NCBI GenBank assembly: GCA_017428635.1
Contig: JAFRQK010000011.1
Location: 31,623 to 95,622, forward strand
DNA: 64,000 nucleotides
Source of the DNA: Clostridia bacterium
Lineage (GTDB): Bacteria; Bacillota; Clostridia; Oscillospirales; CAG-272
Reading direction: 5' to 3'
In this document: positions 31,979 to 41,179 of the stretch, one piece after another
How positions within the stretch are numbered: position 1 is the first letter of the stretch
How the letters are laid out: each line of letters begins with the position of its first letter
The notes under the pieces: model-generated
Database searches by the model: none
The model's input: only the letters and a program-made list of their open reading frames with translations
Told to the model about the DNA's origin: nothing
Program-made: the position numbers and the translations under genes

Positions 31979-33725
31979 CGCTCACACCTCTGAGAAGACT
32001 GTCGTAGAGTTCTCTGTAAAAACCGCCCGCCGCAAAGAGTTCGCGGTGCGTGCCGCGTTCGACGATCTCGCCGCTTTTCATAACGAGTATGACGTCGGCG
32101 TCTTTTACGGTGGAGAGACGGTGGGCGACGATGAACGCCGTTTTGCCCTCCATTAGTTCCTCGAACGATCTCGATATCTCGAGTTCCGTTCGTGTGTCGA
32201 TCGACGAAGTCGCCTCGTCGAGGATCAGCATGGGCGGGGCGGTCAGCATCACGCGGGCTACCGAGATAAGCTGGCGCTGACCGGCGGACAGCGATCCGCC
32301 GTCCTCGGAAAGGACGGTGTCGTAGCCGTGCGGAAGTTTCATAATGAACGAGTGAGCGCGGACCGACTTCGCCGCCGCGACGATCTCTTCGTCCGTCGCG
32401 TCCGGTTTGCCGAGAGCGATATTCTCCCTGACCGTCGCCTCGCGGATCCACGTGTCCTGCAGGACCATTCCGAACGAACGCCTGACGTCCGTCCGTCTTA
32501 CTTTCGACGTATCTTTGCCGTCAAGCGTTATTTTTCCCGAGTCGGGATCGTAATATCGCATAAGAAGTTTTATGAGCGTCGTTTTTCCGCATCCGGTGGG
32601 TCCGACGACGGCGACGTGACGGCCCGGGCTGACGGAGAGGCAGATATCGCGCAGGACGGGCCTGTTCCCGATATATGAAAAGTTCACTCGATCGAGTTCG
32701 ACGGCGCCTTTTACGCCGTCGAGTTTTTCTCCCTCGTCGGCGGGCGCTTCGCGTTCGGCGTCGATGACTTCAAACACTCTCTCGGCGCACGCGAGCGCGC
32801 CCTGGAATTCGGAGATGACGCCCGATATCTCGTTGAACGGCTTGGTGTACTGCGACGCGTAGGCGAGGAAGCTCGAAAGGACGCCGACGGTGATCGCTCC
32901 GCTCACCGCGAAGAGCGAGCCGATAAGCGCCACGGACGCGTAGACGATGCTGTTGACCAGACGCGTGGACGGGTTCACGAGAGACGAGAAAAACACGGCG
33001 CGGACCGTCTTTTTCTCATACCGTTCGTTGATCTCGCGGAATCTGCGGCGCGCGTCCTCTTCCCTTCCGAACGCCTTGACGACCTTCTGCGAGGAGATGA
33101 TCTCCTCGGTGAAAGCGCCCTGCTCCTCCCTGACTTCCGCCTGCTCCTTGAAATACCCGTAAGTGCGGGAGGCGACGAAGCGCGAGACGAACAGAGAGAT
33201 CGGGGTGAGAACGGCGACCGCCGCCGCGATTATCGGATTGAGGCGGATCATGAAGACGAGCGTCGCCGCGACGGTCACGATACCCGTGAAGAGGTGCGAC
33301 GCGCCGAGCAGCAGACCGTCCGAGACCGCGTCGACGTCGGTGATGACGCGGCTGACGAGCCCGCCGTGGGCGCGGCTGTCAAAATACGAAACGGGGACGG
33401 ACTGCAAAGTCCTGAACGCGGCGCGGCGAAGATCGCGCGTCACGTTGTAGGTGATCCTGTTATTCACGACGGTCATCAGCCACCCGAAGACCGCGGACAG
33501 AGCCGCCGCTCCGGCGATCGCCAGGAGGTACGGTGTGATCGAGCCGAGATCGACCGCGCCCGCCCCGACCATACGGTCGACGGCGCGTCCGACGAGAACG
33601 GGGATCGCGAGCGTCAGGGAGACGCTCGTTATTCCGAATATGACCGAAAGGACGAGTGAGAACCGGTACGGTTTTATCGAACCGAGGATCCGTTTTACGA
33701 CGGCGGAACGTGAGGTCTTTTTCAT
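31965..33725 (-). CDS. ABC exporter half-transporter, catalytic-site subunit
   Basis: A 586-residue fusion of a six-helix membrane domain (about 1-320) and an ATP-binding domain. Motifs are GPTGCGKTT, LSAGQRQL and LILDEATSS with the catalytic Glu. Its start overlaps the stop of the partner gene by four bases, with GGGGAGGTGA as ribosome site. I infer a heterodimer with the next protein. The substrate (lipid, peptide or drug) is unknown. Confidence 0.9.
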   Translation of the reverse strand: MKKTSRSAVVKRILGSIKPYRFSLVLSVIFGITSVSLTLAIPVLVGRAVDRMVGAGAVDLGSITPYLLAIAGAAALSAVFGWLMTVVNNRITYNVTRDLRRAAFRTLQSVPVSYFDSRAHGGLVSRVITDVDAVSDGLLLGASHLFTGIVTVAATLVFMIRLNPIIAAAVAVLTPISLFVSRFVASRTYGYFKEQAEVREEQGAFTEEIISSQKVVKAFGREEDARRRFREINERYEKKTVRAVFFSSLVNPSTRLVNSIVYASVALIGSLFAVSGAITVGVLSSFLAYASQYTKPFNEISGVISEFQGALACAERVFEVIDAEREAPADEGEKLDGVKGAVELDRVNFSYIGNRPVLRDICLSVSPGRHVAVVGPTGCGKTTLIKLLMRYYDPDSGKITLDGKDTSKVRRTDVRRSFGMVLQDTWIREATVRENIALGKPDATDEEIVAAAKSVRAHSFIMKLPHGYDTVLSEDGGSLSAGQRQLISVARVMLTAPPMLILDEATSSIDTRTELEISRSFEELMEGKTAFIVAHRLSTVKDADVILVMKSGEIVERGTHRELFAAGGFYRELYDSLLRGVSDGQG

Positions 33726-35455
33726 TCGCTCACCTCCCCGCCCGTCACGGCGTCGTGTATCTCGCGGTAAACGGGGCACGATTCGAGAAGAGCGTCGTGA
33801 CTGCCCATACCGACGACTTCGCCGTCCTCGAGAACGATGATCAGATCGGCGTCCTTCACCGATCCGGTGCGCTGCGAGACGATGAAAACGGTCGGTTTGA
33901 AATCGAGCGACGCGATATTGCGGCGCAGTTTCGCGTCCGTCGCGTAGTCGAGCGCGGAGGACGAATCGTCGAGAATGAGGATCTCGGGACGGCGTACGAG
34001 CGCGCGCGCCACGGTGAGCCGCTGGCGCTGACCGCCGGAGAAATTACGTCCGTACTGAGCGACGGGCGCGTCGAGCCCGCCGTGCGTTTCAAGAAGATCG
34101 TCGACGCACGCGAGGCGCATCGCCTCGCGCAGTTCTTCGTCCGTCGCGTCGCCGTTTCCGAAGAGAAGGTTTTCGCGCAGCGTTCCCTTGAAGAGGACCG
34201 CCCTCTGGGGCACGACCCCGCACCGTCCTCTCAGAGAGGCGGCGTCCGTCTCACGGACGTCGACCCCGTCGACGAGGACCGCCCCGGATCTTACATCGTA
34301 GAAGCGCGGGATGAGGTCGACGAGCGTCGATTTGCCCGATCCGGTCGAGCCGATCACGCCGACCGTCTGACCGGGATAAACGGAGAACGAAACGGACGAC
34401 AAGGCGGGCTCGGAGCCCTCGCCGTATCCGGCCGTCACGTTATCGAAACGGACGCGCGGGACGTCCGCGCCGCCGTGAATTGACGGGCTGCCCATCGGGG
34501 TCTCCGTCTTCGAGTCGGTCTTTTCGTTCAGAAACGCCGACACTCTGCCGGCGCACGCCCAGGAGCGCGAGAGCATGACGATAAGGCCCGCCAGCTTCAG
34601 CAGCTCTACGAGCATCTGAGTCATATAGTTGTAAAGCGCGATCACCTGACCCTGCGTCATGGAACCGGCGTCGATACGCACGGCTCCCGACCTCAGGATC
34701 AGGATAAGCGCGGTATTGATGATAACGTAGGTCGCCGGATTAAGCGCGCCTGAGATATTCCCCGCGATCTTCTGAAGGCGCGAGTGCTTCGCCGTCGCCT
34801 CCTCGTACGATCTGATCTCCTCTTTTTCCCGCACGAATGCGCGGACGACGCGGACGCCCGTCATGTTCTCGCGCGTGATGCCCGTAACGCGGTCGAGCGC
34901 GTTCTGGGAACGGCGGAAAGCGGGAACGCCCGCGAGGACGACCGCCGCGGACGCGAGAAGGAGCGCGACGACGGTAACGGTGAAGATGAGCGCGGCGCGC
35001 ACGTCGATCGTGAACGCCATAACGACGGCGCCGACGACGATGAACGGCGAACGCAGGACGAGGCGGAGGACGATGTTCAGCCCGCTCTGCGCCTGCGCGG
35101 CGTCGGAGTTGAGACGGTTGATGAGGGTGGGCGCGGTCGCCCGGTCAAGATCGGAATAGGAAAGCGACTGTATTTTGTCGAAGACCGCCTCGCGCATACG
35201 CGTTCCGAAGCCCGCAGAGGACTTCGCGGCGAAATACTGACCGAGGACGGCGAAGACGAAGCCGACGGCTCCGAGCGCCGCCATGAGGCAGATCATTTTT
35301 ACTATATATCCCGTATCTCCGGCGGGGATCGCGCGGTCGATGATATTCGCCACGATCAGCGGGATGAGAAGCTCGAGTATCGCCTCCGCAAGTTTGAAAA
35401 CGGGAGATAGAACCGTCTCTTTTCGATAGCCCTTCGTAAGTCTGAAAAGTTTCAC
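33722..35455 (-). CDS. ABC exporter half-transporter, degenerate-site subunit
   Basis: A 577-residue ABC exporter half. Motifs are GSTGSGKST and FSGGQRQ, but the Walker B region reads ILILDDSSS, so the catalytic Glu is Asp. One degenerate ATP site is the hallmark of heterodimeric exporters such as the BmrCD and TM287/288 type. GTG 35455 has GGGAGGGAG upstream and is preferred over a TTG six codons earlier. Confidence 0.9.
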   Translation of the reverse strand: MKLFRLTKGYRKETVLSPVFKLAEAILELLIPLIVANIIDRAIPAGDTGYIVKMICLMAALGAVGFVFAVLGQYFAAKSSAGFGTRMREAVFDKIQSLSYSDLDRATAPTLINRLNSDAAQAQSGLNIVLRLVLRSPFIVVGAVVMAFTIDVRAALIFTVTVVALLLASAAVVLAGVPAFRRSQNALDRVTGITRENMTGVRVVRAFVREKEEIRSYEEATAKHSRLQKIAGNISGALNPATYVIINTALILILRSGAVRIDAGSMTQGQVIALYNYMTQMLVELLKLAGLIVMLSRSWACAGRVSAFLNEKTDSKTETPMGSPSIHGGADVPRVRFDNVTAGYGEGSEPALSSVSFSVYPGQTVGVIGSTGSGKSTLVDLIPRFYDVRSGAVLVDGVDVRETDAASLRGRCGVVPQRAVLFKGTLRENLLFGNGDATDEELREAMRLACVDDLLETHGGLDAPVAQYGRNFSGGQRQRLTVARALVRRPEILILDDSSSALDYATDAKLRRNIASLDFKPTVFIVSQRTGSVKDADLIIVLEDGEVVGMGSHDALLESCPVYREIHDAVTGGEVSE

Positions 35456-35494
35456 GGATCTCCCTCCCTTCAATGATGATATTTTTCCATTATT

Positions 35495-35523
35495 ATGATA
35501 CCGCGAAGCGGGTAAAAAGTCAA
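35495..35523 (-). promoter_or_regulatory. Promoter of the ABC exporter operon
   Basis: TTGACT (35518-35523) and TATCAT (35495-35500) on the minus strand, spacing 17. Confidence 0.65.
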
Positions 35524-35530
35524 GTCGCGA

Positions 35531-35559
35531 TTGACACGGTACAGTATATATGATATAAT
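35531..35559 (+). promoter_or_regulatory. Promoter of the fakA-acpP operon
   Basis: Consensus TTGACA at 35531-35536 and TATAAT at 35554-35559, spacing 17. It lies back to back with the ABC exporter promoter. Confidence 0.88.
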
Positions 35560-35615
35560 TCAGTTTGTATTATACAGTCGAAAAACCCGATCTTGATTCA
35601 TCAGGGGACGTGCCA

Positions 35616-37265
35616 ATGTACAACGTAATCGTGGACGGCGAAATGTTCGTCAATATGATATCTCTCGGAGCAGCGACGCTCGAAGAACACAGGACCGAGA
35701 TCAACGATCTGAACGTATTCCCCATTCCCGACGGGGACACCGGGGACAACATGTGCATGACGATGGAGGCCGGTATCGCCAGCGTTACGGGCAAGAATAC
35801 TCTTTCGATAGGCGAGGCGGCGTCTCTCATCTCTGACGGGATGCTTCTCGGCGCCAGAGGAAACTCGGGCGTTATCCTTTCGCGCATTTTCGCGGGCATC
35901 GCCAAAGGACTGAAAGAACACGACAAAGCCGACGTGAAAGCGCTCGCGAACGCTTTCCGCATCGGGTCGGACGAGGCGTATCTCGCCGTGCCCGTGCCCG
36001 TCGACGGCACGATACTCTCCGTGTACCGTGACGCCACCGAATACGCCCTCTCCCGCGTGTCGGAGAATACGACGCTCGCGGAATATATGAACGACCTTCT
36101 TACGGAACTCCGTTCCTCCCTTTCGCGCACTCCCGACCTTCTCGAAGTATTGAAGGAAGCGGGTGTCGTGGACAGCGGCGGCGCGGGGTTCGTTTACATT
36201 TCCGAAGGAATGAAAAAAGCGATCGACGGCGAGGTCGCGTCGCCCTCCGCGCCCGCGGCGCGCCGCGAAGCGGGCCCCGATCTTTCCGCCTTCACCGAGG
36301 ACAGCGTGCTCGAATTCGGATACTGCACCGAATTCCTTCTCCGCCTCCAGACGTCGAAAGTCGACATAGACTCGTTCGACGTTAAGGAACTCGTCTCCCT
36401 TCTCGAGGGGGTCGGCGGCGAGTCGATCGTCGCTTTCCGCGAGGGGTCGATAGTCAAGGTCCACGTTCATACGCCTCATCCGGGCGACGTGCTCGATCTC
36501 TGTCAGCGGTTCGGCGAATTCCTGACGCTGAAGATCGAAAACATGAGTTTACAGCACAACGAAAAGATCGAAAAGGAAAAGGCCGCGCCGAAAAAGGCGC
36601 GCTCCAAATACGCGATCGTCGCGGTCGCGGCGGGCGAGGGGATCAAAAACACGTTTTCAGAGCTCGGGTGCGACAGGGTGATCGACGGCGGACGGCTTAT
36701 GAACCCGTCCGCGGAGGATTTCGTCCGCGCGTTCGACGAGGTCAACGCGGACACGGTCTTCGTCTTCCCGAACAACTCGAACGTGTTTCTGACGGCGACT
36801 CAGGCGGCTAAGCTCTACGAGGGCTGCCGCGCGGTCATCCTGCCGACGAAATCGGTCGGCGAGGGGTACGCCGCCGTCTCGATGATCGACCTGTCGGGCG
36901 ACGATCCGGACGCGATAGCGGCCGAACTCGACGAAGTTATCGCCGGGGTCAAGACCGGTACCGTGTCGCAGGCGTCGAAGGACGTCACGCGCGACGGAGT
37001 GAAGATCGTCGCGGGCGACTACATAGGATTCTCCGGAGGAGTCGTCCTCACAGACGAAAAGACGAGAGAGGACGCCGCCGCCGCGCTCTGCGACGGCATG
37101 GGCGCGGGCGATTTCGATATAATGCTCCTCATTACGGGAGAGACCGTGACGGAGGAGGACGGCGAGTCGCTTCGCGCGTCGCTCGCCTCAAAGTACAAAA
37201 ACACCGAGGTCATCACGATCGCGGGAGGTCAGCCGATCTACGACCTTATCATAGTTCTCGAATAA
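35616..37265 (+). CDS. fakA: Fatty acid kinase A (DAK2-domain, FakA/VakA-like)
   Basis: The ATP-binding subunit of the fatty-acid kinase that phosphorylates FakB-bound fatty acids. Of 549 residues, about 1-200 form the DAK2/DhaL-like domain with NVFPIPDGDTGDNM (metal-nucleotide site), and the C-terminal part is the FakA-specific region. ATG 35616 has AGGGGA upstream; the frame is open from 35565 without a ribosome site. The FakB gene follows at once, which supports the assignment. Confidence 0.9.
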   Translation: MYNVIVDGEMFVNMISLGAATLEEHRTEINDLNVFPIPDGDTGDNMCMTMEAGIASVTGKNTLSIGEAASLISDGMLLGARGNSGVILSRIFAGIAKGLKEHDKADVKALANAFRIGSDEAYLAVPVPVDGTILSVYRDATEYALSRVSENTTLAEYMNDLLTELRSSLSRTPDLLEVLKEAGVVDSGGAGFVYISEGMKKAIDGEVASPSAPAARREAGPDLSAFTEDSVLEFGYCTEFLLRLQTSKVDIDSFDVKELVSLLEGVGGESIVAFREGSIVKVHVHTPHPGDVLDLCQRFGEFLTLKIENMSLQHNEKIEKEKAAPKKARSKYAIVAVAAGEGIKNTFSELGCDRVIDGGRLMNPSAEDFVRAFDEVNADTVFVFPNNSNVFLTATQAAKLYEGCRAVILPTKSVGEGYAAVSMIDLSGDDPDAIAAELDEVIAGVKTGTVSQASKDVTRDGVKIVAGDYIGFSGGVVLTDEKTREDAAAALCDGMGAGDFDIMLLITGETVTEEDGESLRASLASKYKNTEVITIAGGQPIYDLIIVLE

Positions 37266-37299
37266 AAAAAGCCGCAAAGCGGCGGAACGGAGATAAATT

Positions 37300-38169
37300 A
37301 TGCTCGTTTTATTCACCGACACCGACACCGACATCACCCCGAAGATGGCGGAGGAGTACGGCTACCGTCTGATCAGCATGCCTTACAGTATCGACGGCAA
37401 AAGCACCTACCCTTACGTAGACTTCGAGGAGTTTGACGCTCACGCCTTTTACGATACGCTCCGCGCGGGCGCTCTGCCGAACACCTCCGCGATAAGCGAA
37501 GAGGCGTACAGACAGTATTTCGAGCCCCACCTCGAAGCGGGCAACGATATTCTATACGTTCACTTCTCGCGCGCCATGACGGCGACCTTCGACGCGATGG
37601 ACCGCGCCGTCGCCGCTCTGCTCGAGAAATATCCGAACGTTCATTTCTACGAGGTCGACACGAAGGGCATAACGATAGGAAGTCTGAACATCGTCCTTGA
37701 GATCGGTCAGATGTACAAGGACGGCAAGAGCGCCGAAGAGATCCTCGAGTGGGCGAAGGACGAGGTCGACCGTTTCGCCGTTTATTTCTTCGCGGACGAT
37801 CTGCGCTTCTTCAAGCACAGCGGACGCGTGTCGGGCCTCGCAGGAACGATGGGGACGCTGCTCGGCGTCCGCCCGATCATCCACATGAACTCCGAGGGCA
37901 AGATGGTCTCCGTCGGCAAGGAAAAGGGACGCGCGAAAGCCGTCGCCCGCCTCGTCGACACGGTAGCCGAACTCGGCGACGGACTTAAAGATCACCGCGT
38001 GATCGTCGCGCACACCGACTCGCCGGAGATCGTCGGAGAACTCGCCGACCGTCTCAAGGAGAGATTCGGCGACGACCTCGATATGATCTGCGTCGACGTC
38101 AACCCGACCGCGGGCTCTCACTGCGGTCCGAACACCGTCGGCGTAAGCTTCCACGCGAAGCACAGATAA
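37300..38169 (+). CDS. fakB: DegV family fatty-acid-binding protein (FakB)
   Basis: A 289-residue DegV protein that presents a fatty acid to FakA. The family landmarks are TDTDTDITPKMAEEYG, the phosphate-binding SQ/SRAMTAT-type loop (HFSRAMTATFDAMD), FKHSGRVSG and the terminal GPNTVGVSF. Placed right after fakA and before plsX, it supplies acyl-phosphate for phospholipid synthesis. Confidence 0.9.
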   Translation: MLVLFTDTDTDITPKMAEEYGYRLISMPYSIDGKSTYPYVDFEEFDAHAFYDTLRAGALPNTSAISEEAYRQYFEPHLEAGNDILYVHFSRAMTATFDAMDRAVAALLEKYPNVHFYEVDTKGITIGSLNIVLEIGQMYKDGKSAEEILEWAKDEVDRFAVYFFADDLRFFKHSGRVSGLAGTMGTLLGVRPIIHMNSEGKMVSVGKEKGRAKAVARLVDTVAELGDGLKDHRVIVAHTDSPEIVGELADRLKERFGDDLDMICVDVNPTAGSHCGPNTVGVSFHAKHR

Positions 38170-38178
38170 GACGGCGTC

Positions 38179-39309
38179 ATGGTCGAAGTAAGAGAGATAA
38201 AAACGAAAAAAGAACAGAGGGAATTTTTGAAGTTCCCTCTCGATCTTTACCGGGATAACGAAAATTTCGTCCCTCCGCTCTGGGGCGACGAGAAAAAGAT
38301 CTTCCGCTCCGACTACATCTATTACGACACCTGCGAGGCAGTCTACTACGGCGCGTACAGGGACGGGGCGATGGTCGGCAGGATAAGCGGGATCATTCAG
38401 CGCGCCTCGAACGAGAAATGGGATCAGAAGCGCGTGAGATTCACCCGGTTCGACGCGATCGACGACGGTGAAGTCGCGAAAGCGCTTTTCAACGCCGTTG
38501 AAAAGTGGGCGGCGGATCACGGGATGGACACGGTATGCGGTCCGCTCGGCTTTTCCGATCTCGAGCGCGAGGGCCTTCTCATTGAGGGATTCGACGAACT
38601 CTCGACCTTCGAGGAGCAGTACAACGCCGAGTATTACGGGCGGCTGATCGAAGAGTGCGGCTACGCCAAGGAAGTCGACTGGATCGAGAGCAAGATATTC
38701 GCGCCCGACGAGGACGACGGGACGCTCGAAAAGATGGCGGACTTCGTCATGAAGCGCTACAACCTCCGCTACGGCGGGGCGAAGAACGTCAGGGATTTCA
38801 TAAATCGCTACGCCGATCAGCTTTTCGAGCTGCTCGATAAGGCGTACGACAAGCTGTACGGAACGGTCCCGTTCACCGACAGGATGAAGAAGATGCTGAT
38901 CGACAACTTCCTGCTGATCGTCGACCTGAAATACGTCGACGTCATCCTCGACGAGAACGACCGCGTCGTCTGCATGGGAGTGAGTTTCCCCTCCATCGCG
39001 AAGGCGGTGCGGAAGTCGAACGGCCATCTGACGCCGCTCGCGTTGCTGCGGATCCTGCGCTCGCTCAAAAAGCCCGAGATCCTCGACCTCGCTCTGATCG
39101 CCGTCGACGAGGAGTATATGAACCGCGGCGTCAGCACGGTCTTCTCCGCGGGGCTGCTCAACATTCTGAAAAACGGAACGGTCAAATACGCGGAGACGAA
39201 CCTCAACCTCGAGGACAACTACGCGATCATAAACCAGTGGAAGCGTTTCCGCGCCGTAAACCACAAGAGGCGCAGATCGTACGTCAAAAAGATCGGAACG
39301 GAAAACTGA
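38179..39309 (+). CDS. GNAT-fold family protein of unknown substrate
   Basis: A 376-residue protein with an N-terminal EFLKFPLDLYRDNENFVPPL segment, then GAMVGRISGIIQRASNEKW and CGPLGFSDLEREGLLIEGFDE, a pattern I know from a widespread family distantly related to GNAT acyltransferases and often left as hypothetical. The enclosing operon suggests a lipid- or acyl-carrier-related job, but this is inference. It ends one base before plsX. Confidence 0.65.
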   Translation: MVEVREIKTKKEQREFLKFPLDLYRDNENFVPPLWGDEKKIFRSDYIYYDTCEAVYYGAYRDGAMVGRISGIIQRASNEKWDQKRVRFTRFDAIDDGEVAKALFNAVEKWAADHGMDTVCGPLGFSDLEREGLLIEGFDELSTFEEQYNAEYYGRLIEECGYAKEVDWIESKIFAPDEDDGTLEKMADFVMKRYNLRYGGAKNVRDFINRYADQLFELLDKAYDKLYGTVPFTDRMKKMLIDNFLLIVDLKYVDVILDENDRVVCMGVSFPSIAKAVRKSNGHLTPLALLRILRSLKKPEILDLALIAVDEEYMNRGVSTVFSAGLLNILKNGTVKYAETNLNLEDNYAIINQWKRFRAVNHKRRRSYVKKIGTEN

Positions 39310-39310
39310 T

Positions 39311-40327
39311 ATGAAGATAATCATGGACACGCTCGGCGGCGACAAGTCGCCGGGAGCAAACGTCGACGGCGTCATCGCCGCGCTTGAAAAGTATCCGGAT
39401 CTCTCCTTTATTCTCACCGGAGAGGAAGACTATCTGCGCGAGGCGGCGGTGGGATACGAGGACCGCATCGAGATCGTGAACGCGCCGGGAATAATCACCG
39501 GCGACGACAAGCCGACGGATGCGATACGGCTGAAAAAGGACGCCTCGATGATCGCGGGCATCCGCCTGCTGCGCGAGCGGGAAGACGCCGACGCCCTCGT
39601 TTCGTGCGGAGCGACCGGCGCGCTCGTCGCCGCGGCGACGCTGCGGATCGGCAGGATCAGAGGGATCCGCCGCCCTGCGTTCTGCCCGATCCTGCCGACG
39701 ATGGACGGCGGGACCGTCGGGATATGCGACAGCGGAGCGAACACCGATGTCACCGCGGAGATGCTTTTGCAGTACGCCGTGATGGGCACGGAATACATGA
39801 AGTGCGTTTTCGGCAAGGAAAACCCGCGCGTGGCTCTCCTGAACGTGGGGACGGAAGCCGAAAAGGGCGACGACCTGAGGCGCGAGGCGTACGCGCTGCT
39901 CTCGGATGCCGACGGGATCAACTTCGTCGGGAACATGGAGAGCCGAGACCTGCTCTCGGGCAAATACGACGTCGTCGTCGCGGACGGCTTTTCGGGCAAC
40001 GTGCTCGTCAAGACGGTCGAGGGGACCGCGCTCGAACTGCTGAAAAAACTGAAGAGGGATATCTACTCGAAGACGAGATACAAACTCGGCGCCTTTATCA
40101 TGAAGGACATGTTCGCAAAGGAAAAGGCGTTCATGAACTACCAGAATTACGGCGGGAGCGTGCTGATCGGCACGGAGAAATCGGTCATCAAGGGACACGG
40201 CTCGTCCGACGCCTCGGCGGTGCTGAAATGCATCGAACAGGCGATAACGATAAAAGCGGGCTCAATGAACGAAAACATTTCCGCGTGGCTCGCCATGCGA
40301 GAAGAAAGGGAGGCAGAAAATGTTTGA
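39311..40327 (+). CDS. plsX: Phosphate acyltransferase PlsX
   Basis: Makes acyl-phosphate from acyl-ACP for PlsY. The 338-residue protein starts MKIIMDTLGGDKSPGANV and has SCGATGALVAAAT, GNMESRDLLSGKYDVVVADGFSGNV and the C-terminal GHGSSDASAV motif. It overlaps acpP by eight bases. Confidence 0.96.
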   Translation: MKIIMDTLGGDKSPGANVDGVIAALEKYPDLSFILTGEEDYLREAAVGYEDRIEIVNAPGIITGDDKPTDAIRLKKDASMIAGIRLLREREDADALVSCGATGALVAAATLRIGRIRGIRRPAFCPILPTMDGGTVGICDSGANTDVTAEMLLQYAVMGTEYMKCVFGKENPRVALLNVGTEAEKGDDLRREAYALLSDADGINFVGNMESRDLLSGKYDVVVADGFSGNVLVKTVEGTALELLKKLKRDIYSKTRYKLGAFIMKDMFAKEKAFMNYQNYGGSVLIGTEKSVIKGHGSSDASAVLKCIEQAITIKAGSMNENISAWLAMREEREAENV

Positions 40328-40544
40328 AGACGTAAAGGCGATCCTGATCGAACAACTGCACGTGAAAGAAGGAACGGCCGTCACCCCGGAGACGAGGATC
40401 AAAGAGGATCTCGGAGCCGACTCGCTCGATATCCTTCAGCTTCTGATGACGCTCGAGGAACAGCGCGGGATCACGATCCCCGACGAGGCGCTCGCAACGT
40501 TTGAGACCGTCGGAGATATAGTGGAGTATCTTGAAAAACACTGA
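40320..40544 (+). CDS. acpP: Acyl carrier protein
   Basis: A 74-residue acidic carrier with the phosphopantetheine serine in GADSLDIL. It overlaps plsX by eight bases and closes the fakA-fakB-GNAT-plsX operon. The fab genes are not in the window. Confidence 0.95.
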   Translation: MFEDVKAILIEQLHVKEGTAVTPETRIKEDLGADSLDILQLLMTLEEQRGITIPDEALATFETVGDIVEYLEKH

Positions 40545-40550
40545 ATAAAG

Positions 40551-40587
40551 GAAAAGCGACCCGATCGGCTGATCGGGCCGCTTTTGG
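40551..40587 (+). terminator. Terminator of the fakA-acpP operon
   Basis: AAAAGCG...CCCGATC pairs with GATCGGG...CGCTTTT (40552-40585) with a two-base internal mismatch; T-rich tail. Confidence 0.75.
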
Positions 40588-40596
40588 TTTGTCAAA

Positions 40597-41010
40597 TCAT
40601 GAAGACGAAGTGGAAGGCATAGAACCGTCCGGCGTTTTAAGATCACGAACGACAGATGTCCCCGCCCAAATGTCTCCGATCCGTCTGTTATTGATGATCA
40701 GAAGCAGGACTTCGACCGGAAGCAAAAATACAGCCGGTACGCTTCTTTTAAAAAAGTCCCAAAATTGCGGGTTTGATCCGTCCGTTTTCGCGACTTTGAT
40801 CTTAAAGATCCTCTTCCCCGGGCTTTTGTTCTTGAGCGCATAATCTTTGAACAGCATAAGCAGAAAGCACGCAATCAGATACGTAATAACCGAGAAATAT
40901 GAAACGTTGAATTTCCAGAGCGTGATGATACCGACCAATGCGGAAGATATAAAACAGATAATATAGAAATCAATCAGCGCTGCTAAAAGTCTTCTGATCT
41001 TATCGCTCAT
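40597..41010 (-). CDS. RDD family membrane protein
   Basis: A 137-residue protein with three membrane helices and the RDD signatures RRLLAALIDFYII near the N-terminus, KNKSPGKRIFKIKV in the middle and RRIGDIWAGTSVV at the end. RDD proteins have been linked to Na+ or compatible-solute transport in a few cases; function here is unknown. The base composition is visibly more AT-rich than in neighbours. Confidence 0.87.
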   Translation of the reverse strand: MSDKIRRLLAALIDFYIICFISSALVGIITLWKFNVSYFSVITYLIACFLLMLFKDYALKNKSPGKRIFKIKVAKTDGSNPQFWDFFKRSVPAVFLLPVEVLLLIINNRRIGDIWAGTSVVRDLKTPDGSMPSTSSS

Positions 41011-41065
41011 ACCGAACTCTTCTTTCTTGTGAAATCCCGTCCCCGGCGCGTGATGCGGAAAGACA

Positions 41066-41167
41066 GGGGACGGTTCTATGTCTTTCGTGACTGCCCGATA
41101 AACACGTGGGCGGTTCGTGCCTCTCTCAGTGCCTTACTCTAAACCGTCAAGACACAGAACCGTCCCC
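41066..41167. mobile_element. REPIN/MITE-like inverted-repeat element
   Basis: The ends are GGGGACGGTTCTATGTC (41066-41082) and GACACAGAACCGTCCCC (41151-41167), inverted repeats matching at 16 of 17 positions. The GGGGACGGTTCTGTGTC word resembles the REP-type ends mobilised in trans by IS200-like Y1 (RAYT) transposases in many bacteria. No transposase is present, so this would be a non-autonomous copy. Confidence 0.65.
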
Positions 41168-41179
41168 GTTCTTCACGAA

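Noticed and set aside
37552-39417. 621-codon open frame antisense to fakB and the GNAT-like gene
   Set aside because: No ribosome site or recognisable domain, and it crosses two well-supported genes.
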